From contig NZ_JACXAC010000004.1 in the NCBI RefSeq assembly GCF_014699055.1, forward strand, positions 1 through 64,000: 64,000 nt of DNA, read 5' to 3'. The stretch comes from Hymenobacter armeniacus (GTDB lineage: Bacteria > Bacteroidota > Bacteroidia > Cytophagales > Hymenobacteraceae). The position numbers and the translations under genes are program-made. Below are positions 7,863 through 15,271 of the stretch, in pieces. The notes under the pieces are model-generated. The model had not been told where the DNA came from and searched no databases. It was given only the letters and a program-made list of their open reading frames with translations. Each line of letters begins with the position of its first letter. Position 1 is the stretch's first letter.

Positions 7863-9548
7863 TTACCGATAAAACTGGTTCTGCGTCAGCACGCCGCCGC
7901 TGCGGTCGATTTCGTTCTGCGGGATGGGCAGGTACTCGTTTTTATTGGCCGTGAAGCGGAAGGCTGATAGAAAGGGCCGCTTGGGCGTTTCCTGCTGGGC
8001 GTAGGTGGTGAGGGTCGCGGCGGCGTCGCCGTAGCGCACCAGGTCGTAGAAGCGGTGGCCTTCCATGCATAGCTCCAGGCGGCGCTCCATGCGCAGGGCT
8101 TTGCGAGCGTAGGCCTGCGTCCAGCCGGCGGTGGGGTAGGTGCCGATGCGGTAGGTGGCGGCCGGGGCGGCGCCGTTGAGCGTGAGCACGGGCGGGGTGT
8201 TGGCGGCGCGGGTGCGAATCTGGTTGATGAGGGCGCGGGCGTCCTCCAAGTTGCCGCCCGATTCAATCAGCGCCTCGGCCTTCCACAGCAGCAGGTCCGA
8301 ATACTTGATGAGCGGGAAGTTGAGCGCGCCCAGCGCCCACGGGAAGCCCTGCGCGGCCCGCAGCGGCGAGTTCACATAAATGATGTTTTTCTTCTTCGAG
8401 TAAGGCCCGTAGGTGGCGCCTTCGCGAATCCAGTTGTTGCCGTACACCTCGCCGCGGAAGTCCTTCCAGGTGATGCCGGGCCGGCCGATGGCGTGGTCGA
8501 GGCGCGGGTCGACGGGCACGGTGGTGGCGCTGGGCGACAGGTCGGAATTGTTGAACGTGTCGAGCAGCGGCAGGCCGTTGGCGTCCACTTTGAAGGCGTT
8601 CACCAGGTTCTGGCTGGGGCGGTGGAAATGGTCGCCGCCGCCGTAGGCCGGGCCGGGAGGCGAGGTCAGCAGGTCGCCCCAGTTCAGCAGGCCGCTGGTG
8701 GTGGAGCCGTCGGTCACAGTGGTTTCTACCGCAAAAATGTTCTCGCCGCCATGCTCCACGTTGGGGTCTGAGTACAAGGCTTCGAGGTTGGCTTGCAGGC
8801 GGTACTGGCCGGAGTTGATGACCTGGTCGGCGGCCGTGATGGTTTCGGCCCACTTGCGCTGGTAGAGGTTCACCTTGGCCAGGTAGGCATAGGCCACGAA
8901 CTTGTTCACGCGGCCCAGGTCGGTTTGGGTGGGCGGCAGCACCAGCGCGGCGGCCGTCAGGTCGTCGGTGATTTTTTGCCAGAGCTGTTCCGAAGTCAGC
9001 GTGTTGGCCACCTTGCCTTCCTGGCCTTCCACCACGCTCTCGTCGAGGTAGGGGAAGGTGTAGAAGTGGCGCTTCAGCTCGAAGTAGTAGTGGGCGCGCA
9101 GCACGCGCACCTCGGCAATGCGGGTGGCCTTCTCGGGGAAGCCGGCGTCGGGCACGCTGTTCAACGATTTCAGGGCCTTGTTGCAGCGGGCCACGGCAAA
9201 GTACAGGGCGCGCCACTTGCGCTCAATCAGCGAGTTGTCGGGTGCGATGATGCCCAGCTCCAGGCTGTTGAGCTCGCCCAGGTCGCCGGTGCCGCCGCCG
9301 CCTTTGTAGGCGTCGTCGGAGCGCACGTCGGAGTAGCTCCAGTTGGAGGCGGGGTTGAAAATCGTTTCAATCGGGCCGTTGTACACGCCGTCGAGCAGGG
9401 CGTAGGAGGCCACCACCAGCGCCTCGGCGGCGGTTTTGTTGCTCAGGTCGCCGGAGCTGAGCGAGCCTTTGGGGTATTGCTCCAGGATGTCTTCTTTGCA
9501 AGCCGTCGCGGCGCAGGCCAGCAGCAGGCACATTACTATCTTTTTCAT
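7863..9548 (-). CDS. SusD/RagB family outer-membrane lipoprotein
   Basis: This 561-residue lipoprotein is the surface glycan-binding partner of the SusC transporter encoded upstream. The signal peptide ends in a lipobox with Cys17 (AATAC), followed by charged residues as in exported surface lipoproteins. The body shows the SusD pattern: early LSNKTAAEALVVASYALLDG, TPR-like helices with IAEVRVLRAHYYFEL, the hinge region LIKYSDLLLWKAEALIESG, and the conserved end RRLELCMEGHRFYDLVRYGDA followed by YLPIPQNEID. In known systems SusD acts as the lid on the SusC barrel and hands over oligosaccharides. The fructan specificity is inferred from neighbouring GH32 and fructokinase genes. Confidence 0.95.
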   Translation of the reverse strand: MKKIVMCLLLACAATACKEDILEQYPKGSLSSGDLSNKTAAEALVVASYALLDGVYNGPIETIFNPASNWSYSDVRSDDAYKGGGGTGDLGELNSLELGIIAPDNSLIERKWRALYFAVARCNKALKSLNSVPDAGFPEKATRIAEVRVLRAHYYFELKRHFYTFPYLDESVVEGQEGKVANTLTSEQLWQKITDDLTAAALVLPPTQTDLGRVNKFVAYAYLAKVNLYQRKWAETITAADQVINSGQYRLQANLEALYSDPNVEHGGENIFAVETTVTDGSTTSGLLNWGDLLTSPPGPAYGGGDHFHRPSQNLVNAFKVDANGLPLLDTFNNSDLSPSATTVPVDPRLDHAIGRPGITWKDFRGEVYGNNWIREGATYGPYSKKKNIIYVNSPLRAAQGFPWALGALNFPLIKYSDLLLWKAEALIESGGNLEDARALINQIRTRAANTPPVLTLNGAAPAATYRIGTYPTAGWTQAYARKALRMERRLELCMEGHRFYDLVRYGDAAATLTTYAQQETPKRPFLSAFRFTANKNEYLPIPQNEIDRSGGVLTQNQFYR

Positions 9549-9571
9549 GGTCGTGGGCGGGATTTAAGATG

Positions 9572-9648
9572 GTTGTTAGTTGCTCGTTGTCAGTTGTCAG
9601 GACCGTTGTTTAAGCCTGACGGACAACTGACAACGAGCAACTGACAAC
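9572..9648. repeat. Inverted repeat between susC and susD
   Basis: Arms 9572-9598 and 9622-9648 are 27 bases long and match at 26 of 27 positions as inverted copies, with a 23-base loop. The core GTTGCTCGTTGTCAGTTGTC is itself built of short repeated units. In RNA it would form a strong hairpin between the two co-transcribed genes, which could set the SusC:SusD ratio. Confidence 0.8.
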
Positions 9649-9661
9649 TGAAGCAGGAGGG

Positions 9662-12600
9662 TTAGAAAGTGACATTGGCGCCCACCGTCAGCGACTTGGA
9701 GTGCGGGTAGGCGGTTTGGCGCAGCACGCCGGTTTCGAGCGTGCCGCCGTTCAGCACCTCGTAGTCGAGGCCTTTGAAGGAGGTGAAATTGAGCAGGTTC
9801 TGGCCTTGCACGTAGAAGCGCACCCGCGACAGCCCGCTGAGTTTGCCGGTCAGCGACTGCGGCAGCGAGTAGCCCAGCACCAGCGACTTCAGCCGCAGGT
9901 AGCTGCCCTTGCTGATGAAGTAGCTCGACGCCCGCAGCTCGTCGTTGGTGTTGATGGTGGTGAGGGCCGGAATGTTGGAATCGGGGTTCTGGGCCGAGAA
10001 AGCCGTGAGCAGGCCCGTGCCGTGGTTGGAGTTGAAGTACAGGAAATCGGTGTTCGACTTGTTGAAGTCGTAGATGTCGTTGCCCACCGAAGCGTCCCAG
10101 AACGCGGCCAAATCGAAGCCCTTGTAGCCGGCCGTCAGGTTCAGGCCCAGGGTGTAGTTGGGGAAGGGGCTGCCGATGTACTGCCGGTCCTTCACGTCCA
10201 CCACGCCGTCGCCGTTCAGGTCCTTGTAGCGGATGCGGCCGATGGCCTTTCCGGGCTGGTCGGCGTGGGCCGTTACCTCCTCGGCGGTGCGGAACAGGCC
10301 GTCGGCCACGTAGCCGTAGAAGGCGCCCAGCGGCTGGCCTGGCGCAATGCGCGACACCCCGCCGATGATTTCGCTCTTGCCGTCCTCGCCCAGGGCGATG
10401 ACTTCGTTGCGGATGCGGGTGAAGTTGAAATCGGCTCCGTACTGGAAGGCGTTTTCGGCCTTGCTGCGGTAGCTCAGTATCATTTCCAGGCCGCGGTTGC
10501 GCACGCTGCCGGCGTTGATGAACGGGGCCGCGCCCTCGCCGTAGGTGGCCAGCAGCACGGGGTTCACCAGCAGGTCTTTGGTGTTCTTCACGAAGTAGTC
10601 GGCGGTCAACGTCAGGCGATTATCGAGCGCGCCGAGGTCGATGCCGAAGTTGAGCTGCTCGGCCGTTTCCCACTTGATGTTCTGGTTGCCAATCTGGGTG
10701 GTGATGAAGCCCAAGCGGGCCGCGCCGTTGCCGCCGGCCAGGTCGTAGTTCGAGAAGTCGGGGCGCGAGGCATAGAACGTGGCGGCCGTGTAGTCGCCGA
10801 TTTCCTGGTTGCCGTTGCGGCCCCACGAGGCGCGGAATTTCAGGTCCGTGAGGTAGCCGTTGTCTTTCAAAAACGACTCATTAATGGCACGCCAGGCCGC
10901 CGAGAAGGCCGGAAACACGGCGTGGCGGTTGGCGGGCCCGAAGCGCGAGGAGGCATCGCGCCGCACCGTGGCCGACAGCAGATAGGTTTCGCGGAAACCA
11001 TAATCCAGGCGCGCAAACTGCGAAATCAGGGCGTTTTCGGCCCCGCCGCCGTGGGCGCTCTGCACGGTGCTGCCCGCGTCGAGGTAGCGGAAATCGGGCG
11101 TTTCGAGGAAGAAGCCCTTGGCGCGGGCGTCGAAGGCCTCGAAGCGGTTGTGAATGCGCTCGTAGCCCAGCAGGGCCTGCACGCTGTGCTTGCCGCTGGT
11201 CCAGTTGTAGTTCAGCGTGCTGGTGTAGATGGTGTTGAGGGCCTGGAACTGCGACTCGGTCAGGAAGTTGTCGGTCGTCACGAAGCGGCCTTCGGTGAAG
11301 CGCGGCTCGAAGTTTTTGAAGCGGAAGAAGTTGGCGTCCACGCCCACCGAGTTGTTCCAGGTCAGGCCCTTCACCAGCTTCAGATTGGCAAACACGTTGC
11401 CGAAGGTTCGCCAGGTGTTCTTGCGGTTGTCGCGGGCCCGGTACAGCTGCCCCAGCGGGCTGAGGCGGTCGCCCAGGTTCTTCACCGGCCCGCCAAAGTT
11501 GCCCGCGTTGTCATACAGCGGAATGATGGGGTTCTGATACAGAATGGATTCCAGGGTGCGGCCCTCAGGGTTATCTACCCGGCTGAAGTTGGACACCAAC
11601 AGGTTTTCGCCCACCGTCAGGCGGTCGGCCAGGTTGAAGCTCGTGTTCACGCGGGCCGTAATGCGTTGGAAATCGGTGTACTTGGCCAGGCCTTCCTCGC
11701 GGTTGTAGTTCAGGCCCAGGAAGAAGGTCGACTGCTCGCTGGCCTTGCTGATGCCCACGTTGTAGTTTTGGTTCTGGGCGGGGCGGTACACCTCCTTCTG
11801 GTAGTCCACGTCGCCGGCCGGAATGGTCTTGGCATCGTCCAGAAACTGCGGCACCACGGCGTTGGGGCCGGCGCCGTACACGTCGTCGCGCTGGGGCAGG
11901 CCGTCGTTTTTCAGGCCCTGAAACAGCACGTCGCCGTACTGCTGGGCGTTGAGCATGTCGAGGTGGTTGCGGCGAGTTTTGGTGCCGTAGTAGGCATCCA
12001 AGGTCACCTGCACCTTCTGCGACTTGCCCCGCTTGGTCGTAATCAGAATCACGCCGTTGCTGGAGCGCGCCCCGTAAATGGAAGCCGCCGCCGCGTCTTT
12101 CAGCACCTGAAACGTCTCAATGTCAAATGGATTCAGGCCGTCGATGTTCGGCGCGGGCACGCCGTCCACCACGTACAGCGGCGAGTTGTTGTTGATGCTG
12201 CCCAGGCCGCGAATGTTGATGCTGGTGTTGGAGCCGGGCGCGCCGTCGGTCGAAACCGTCACGCCGGGCAGGCGCCCCTGGATGCTGGTGAGCAGGTTGG
12301 CGTTGGTTTCCTTCAGCGCCTGGCTCACGTCGAGCACGGCAATGGAACCGGTCAAATCGGCCTTGCGCTTGGTTTGGTAGCCCACCACCACCACCTCGTC
12401 CAGCGCGCGCGTGTCGGCGGCCAGGGTGAGGTTGAGCGGGCTGCCGGTGGTGGCCGGCACCTCCTGGGTTTTCATGCCTATCGATGAAAACACGAGCGTG
12501 GCATTGGGCTGCACGCCCAGCGAGTACGCGCCGCTGACATCGGACGTGGTGCCGTTGTTGGTGCCTTTTTCGAGCACCGTCACGCCGGGCAGGCCGCTGC

Positions 12601-12703
12601 CGTCGGCGGCCGTCACGCGCCCGCTAACCGGAACGGTGCCTTGCGCGGCGGCGGTGAGAATCAATCCCAGCCACAGCAGCAGGGAGAAGTATACGTTTTT
12701 CAT
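9662..12703 (-). CDS. SusC/RagA family TonB-dependent transporter
   Basis: This 1013-residue outer-membrane protein imports oligosaccharides, here probably fructans, with energy from TonB. Residues 1-21 are a signal peptide, 22-95 a carboxypeptidase-regulatory-like domain, 101-110 the SusC signature LDEVVVVGYQ, followed by the plug domain (INIRGLGSINNNSPLYVVDGVP; SSNGVILITTKRGK) and a C-terminal 22-strand barrel ending in VGANVTF. No extra N-terminal signalling (STN) domain is present, so regulation by an anti-sigma route is unlikely; the hybrid regulator nearby is the probable sensor. It lies 27 bases after the fructokinase gene and 113 bases before susD. Confidence 0.96.
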   Translation of the reverse strand: MKNVYFSLLLWLGLILTAAAQGTVPVSGRVTAADGSGLPGVTVLEKGTNNGTTSDVSGAYSLGVQPNATLVFSSIGMKTQEVPATTGSPLNLTLAADTRALDEVVVVGYQTKRKADLTGSIAVLDVSQALKETNANLLTSIQGRLPGVTVSTDGAPGSNTSINIRGLGSINNNSPLYVVDGVPAPNIDGLNPFDIETFQVLKDAAAASIYGARSSNGVILITTKRGKSQKVQVTLDAYYGTKTRRNHLDMLNAQQYGDVLFQGLKNDGLPQRDDVYGAGPNAVVPQFLDDAKTIPAGDVDYQKEVYRPAQNQNYNVGISKASEQSTFFLGLNYNREEGLAKYTDFQRITARVNTSFNLADRLTVGENLLVSNFSRVDNPEGRTLESILYQNPIIPLYDNAGNFGGPVKNLGDRLSPLGQLYRARDNRKNTWRTFGNVFANLKLVKGLTWNNSVGVDANFFRFKNFEPRFTEGRFVTTDNFLTESQFQALNTIYTSTLNYNWTSGKHSVQALLGYERIHNRFEAFDARAKGFFLETPDFRYLDAGSTVQSAHGGGAENALISQFARLDYGFRETYLLSATVRRDASSRFGPANRHAVFPAFSAAWRAINESFLKDNGYLTDLKFRASWGRNGNQEIGDYTAATFYASRPDFSNYDLAGGNGAARLGFITTQIGNQNIKWETAEQLNFGIDLGALDNRLTLTADYFVKNTKDLLVNPVLLATYGEGAAPFINAGSVRNRGLEMILSYRSKAENAFQYGADFNFTRIRNEVIALGEDGKSEIIGGVSRIAPGQPLGAFYGYVADGLFRTAEEVTAHADQPGKAIGRIRYKDLNGDGVVDVKDRQYIGSPFPNYTLGLNLTAGYKGFDLAAFWDASVGNDIYDFNKSNTDFLYFNSNHGTGLLTAFSAQNPDSNIPALTTINTNDELRASSYFISKGSYLRLKSLVLGYSLPQSLTGKLSGLSRVRFYVQGQNLLNFTSFKGLDYEVLNGGTLETGVLRQTAYPHSKSLTVGANVTF

Positions 12704-12730
12704 GAGTGTGGGAATTTGGAGGTGTTTGTT

Positions 12731-13624
12731 TTAAAGGGTCACGGGTTGCGCCATCAGCGCCCGGATGTCGTGTTCGCGCAGGGGCGGCGTGGCGCCCTGG
12801 TGGGTGGCCACCACCGCGCCGGCCGCGCAGGCAAAGCGCAGGGCCTCGGCGGGGGCGTCGTGCTGCAGCAGGCCGCGCAGCAGGGCCGCCAGAAAGGAAT
12901 CGCCGCTGCCAATGGTGTCCTTCACTTCCACCGGAAAGCCGGGGCTGCGGAAGAATTCGCCGCCGGTGTAGAGCACCGCGCCCTGCTCGCCGCAGGTCAC
13001 GCACAGGGTTTGGAGGGCGTAGCGGCGGGCCAGGTTCAGCATGGCCATTTCCAGGTCTTCGGGGGCTTCGTACCAGCCGGCCAGCAGGTCCAGCTCGTGG
13101 TGGTTGAGCTTCACGAGGTCGGCCGTGGCGAGCAGGCGCTCCAGGGTGGGCTGGTCGTAGTGCGGGGCGCGCAGGTTCACGTCGAACACCCGCAGCGGCG
13201 CCCGCTCCAGCAGCCGAAACAGCGTGTCGGCCGTGGTGGGGCTGCGGGCGGCCAGGCTGCCGTATACAAAGACGTCGGCCTGGTCCACGGCGGCCTCGGT
13301 GGCCTCGTCGTACTGAATGTAGTCCCAGGCCACGGGCTGCACTATCTTGTACACCACCTCGTTGCGGTCGCCCACGTTGGCCTTCACCACGCCCGTGAGG
13401 TGGGAGTGGCCGCGCTGAATGAGGTCGGTGCTCAGGCCCTGGGTTTCCACGAAGGCCAGCAGCTCCTGGCCCAGCTGGTCGTCGCCCACGCGGCTCACGA
13501 TGCGCGGCTGCAGGCCCAGGTTGCGCAGGTGCACGGCCACGTTCATGGGCGCCCCGCCGGGCTGCTTGCCGGTGGGCAGCACGTCCCACAGCATCTCGCC
13601 GAAACAAATGATGGAATGGTCCAT
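12731..13624 (-). CDS. Fructokinase, PfkB/ribokinase family
   Basis: This 297-residue sugar kinase belongs to the PfkB family and most resembles bacterial fructokinases, which phosphorylate fructose with ATP. It starts IICFGEMLWDVLP, has the sugar-binding GGAPMNVAVHLRNLG segment, the VFDVNLR region, and the C-terminal anion-hole/catalytic motif DTIGSGDSFLAALLRG whose Asp is the catalytic base. Its place between the symporter and susC supports fructose as substrate. It is cytoplasmic and would feed fructose 6-phosphate into glycolysis. Confidence 0.92.
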   Translation of the reverse strand: MDHSIICFGEMLWDVLPTGKQPGGAPMNVAVHLRNLGLQPRIVSRVGDDQLGQELLAFVETQGLSTDLIQRGHSHLTGVVKANVGDRNEVVYKIVQPVAWDYIQYDEATEAAVDQADVFVYGSLAARSPTTADTLFRLLERAPLRVFDVNLRAPHYDQPTLERLLATADLVKLNHHELDLLAGWYEAPEDLEMAMLNLARRYALQTLCVTCGEQGAVLYTGGEFFRSPGFPVEVKDTIGSGDSFLAALLRGLLQHDAPAEALRFACAAGAVVATHQGATPPLREHDIRALMAQPVTL

Positions 13625-13657
13625 TGGAAATTGGTTTTTTCAGGCTGATTTCAGGTC

Positions 13658-13754
13658 GTCATGCAGAGCGCAGCGAAGCATCTCGCATGTGGTAGTAATT
13701 CAATCGATTGGATTAGTGGCGGCACGCGAGATGCTTCGCTGCGCTCTGCATGAC
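13658..13754. repeat. Perfect 29-bp inverted repeat
   Basis: Arms 13658-13686 and 13726-13754 are perfect inverted copies (core GAGCGCAGCGAAGCATCTCG) around a 39-base loop. The element sits between the fructokinase start and the symporter stop. A related but diverged version (GAGCGCAGCCGAGGCATCTCG) occurs at 41740-41760, so it is a dispersed family. Confidence 0.85.
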
Positions 13755-13759
13755 GGCGG

Positions 13760-15091
13760 CTAGTGCGCAAACACCGCGCGCTCCACTTTTTCCAGTGAAG
13801 TGCCTTTGGTTTCGGGCATCACTTTCCAGGCGAAAAGCAGCTGAAGCACCATCATAGCCGAGAAGAAGAGGAACACCATGCCTCCCCCCAGGTAGGCCGC
13901 CACCGACGGGAAGCTGAAGGCCACCACGGCCGCCATCAGCCAGTGCGTGAGGCTGCCCAGGGCCTGGCCGCTGGCCCGCACTTCGTTGGGGAAAATTTCG
14001 GAGATGAACACCCAAATCACGGCGCCCTGCGAGAAGGCGAAGAAGGCGATGTACACGAACAGCAGCGCCGGCACCGTAAAGCCCGCAAAGTCCTGCGTGT
14101 AGAAGGCCCGTGCCACCAGCCCCAGCGTGGCAATCAGCCCGACGGAGCCCACCAGCATGAGCTTGCGCCGGCCAAACCGGTCGATAACCTGCAGGGCCAA
14201 CAGCGTGAATACCAGGTTTATCAGCCCGATGCCGGCCGAGGATAGCAGAGCCGAGCTTTTGCCCAAACCCGTCATTTCGAAAATGCGCGGGGCGTAGTAG
14301 ATGATGGCGTTGATGCCCGACACCTGGTTGAAAATGGCAAACAGCACGGCCAGCGTGACGGGCCGCCGGTACTGGCCCGAAAACAGGCGCGGCTGGGCCT
14401 CGGTGAGAGCGGCACTCTGCGAAACCAGCAAGTTTTCAATGGTCTGGTCGGCCGTGGCGGGGTTGATGATGGCGAAGATGCGCCGGGCTTCCTCCACCAA
14501 GCCGCGCTTGAGCAGCAACCAGCGCGGGCTTTCCGGGATGTTGAGGACGGTGACAAGGAACACCGCGGCCGGGGCGGCCTGCACGCCCAGCATCCAGCGC
14601 CAGGCGTTGGGGCCCAGGTCGCGCAGCAGGTAGTTCGACAGGTAGGCCACGAGGATGCCGAACACGATGTTGAACTGGAACATGGCCACCATCTTGCCGC
14701 GGGTTTCGGCCGGCGCAATCTCCGTAATGTAGAGCGGCGCGGCCACCGAGGAGGCGCCTACGCCCACGCCGCCCAGGAAGCGGAACACCAGGAACAGGCT
14801 CCAGTCGTGGGCCAGGGCCGTGCCCAGAGCCGAGAAGAAGTACGCCAGCGCAATCCAGAACAACGTCTTGCGGCGCCCGAGGCGGTCGGCCGGGAAGCCG
14901 CCGAACATCGAGCCCAGGATGGTGCCGAACAAGGCGATGGAAACCGTGAGCCCCTGCTGAAAGGGGTTGAGGTGCCAGTAGTCCTGCAGCGTCTGCTCGA
15001 CGCCCGAGATAACGGCCGTGTCGAAGCCGAACAGGAAGCCGCCCAGGGCGGCGGTGATGGACCAGAAAAAGAGGCTGCGGGTACGACTCAT
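13760..15091 (-). CDS. MFS sugar porter (sugar/H+ symporter)
   Basis: This 443-residue, 12-helix transporter belongs to the sugar porter family (XylE/GLUT-like). It shows GGFLFGFDTAVISG in helix 1, the loop motif PADRLGRRK, PESPRWLL after helix 6, QVSGINAIIYYAP in helix 7, DRFGRRKLMLVG, and the family end PETKGTSLE. It probably imports fructose released by the GH32 enzymes, ready for the adjacent fructokinase. ATG 15091 (MSRTRSLFFW) is chosen because it immediately precedes helix 1; an upstream ATG at 15205 would add 38 atypical residues and would overrun the predicted promoter. It appears to be the first gene of the fructan operon. Confidence 0.93.
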   Translation of the reverse strand: MSRTRSLFFWSITAALGGFLFGFDTAVISGVEQTLQDYWHLNPFQQGLTVSIALFGTILGSMFGGFPADRLGRRKTLFWIALAYFFSALGTALAHDWSLFLVFRFLGGVGVGASSVAAPLYITEIAPAETRGKMVAMFQFNIVFGILVAYLSNYLLRDLGPNAWRWMLGVQAAPAAVFLVTVLNIPESPRWLLLKRGLVEEARRIFAIINPATADQTIENLLVSQSAALTEAQPRLFSGQYRRPVTLAVLFAIFNQVSGINAIIYYAPRIFEMTGLGKSSALLSSAGIGLINLVFTLLALQVIDRFGRRKLMLVGSVGLIATLGLVARAFYTQDFAGFTVPALLFVYIAFFAFSQGAVIWVFISEIFPNEVRASGQALGSLTHWLMAAVVAFSFPSVAAYLGGGMVFLFFSAMMVLQLLFAWKVMPETKGTSLEKVERAVFAH

Positions 15092-15130
15092 CGGGCTAGC
15101 GTGGATAGGTTGGCTGGGAATTGAATGAGC

Positions 15131-15138
15131 CAAAAGTA
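15131..15138 (-). promoter_or_regulatory. Predicted -7 element of the fructan operon
   Basis: TACTTTTG on the minus strand (15138-15131) matches the TAnnTTTG consensus exactly and lies about 40 bases upstream of the symporter start. No TTG is found at the -33 position, which is usual for promoters that need an activator. The adjacent upstream direct repeats (15173-15188) fit that reading. Confidence 0.55.
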
Positions 15139-15166
15139 TCCGGGCCGCTAGCCCTGGGGCGTCTGA

Positions 15167-15188
15167 ATTTGATTCAAATGCTTTCAAA
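15167..15188. promoter_or_regulatory. Candidate binding site for the hybrid regulator
   Basis: In an A/T-rich patch 29 bases upstream of the -7 element, TTTGAA occurs twice on the minus strand (15188-15183 and 15178-15173), offset by 10 bases, one helical turn. The second copy is also part of a 13-bp palindrome ATTTGA-T-TCAAAT (15167-15179). AraC-type activators often bind direct repeats of this spacing next to the promoter. Assignment to the neighbouring regulator is inference. Confidence 0.4.
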
Positions 15189-15271
15189 AGCGAATAAAAT
15201 CGCAATAGTCAAAATAACAGTGATTTATGGTTAAGTCGGACGAGCGAATTTTAAAAATTGTTACCCGCTTT

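Noticed and set aside
9701..12487. A 928-codon open frame on the plus strand opposite the SusC gene
   Set aside because: Its protein is rich in His, Val, Gly, Ala and Gln without domains, the usual product of reading a GC-rich gene backwards. The SusC protein on the other strand is full length with all its motifs.
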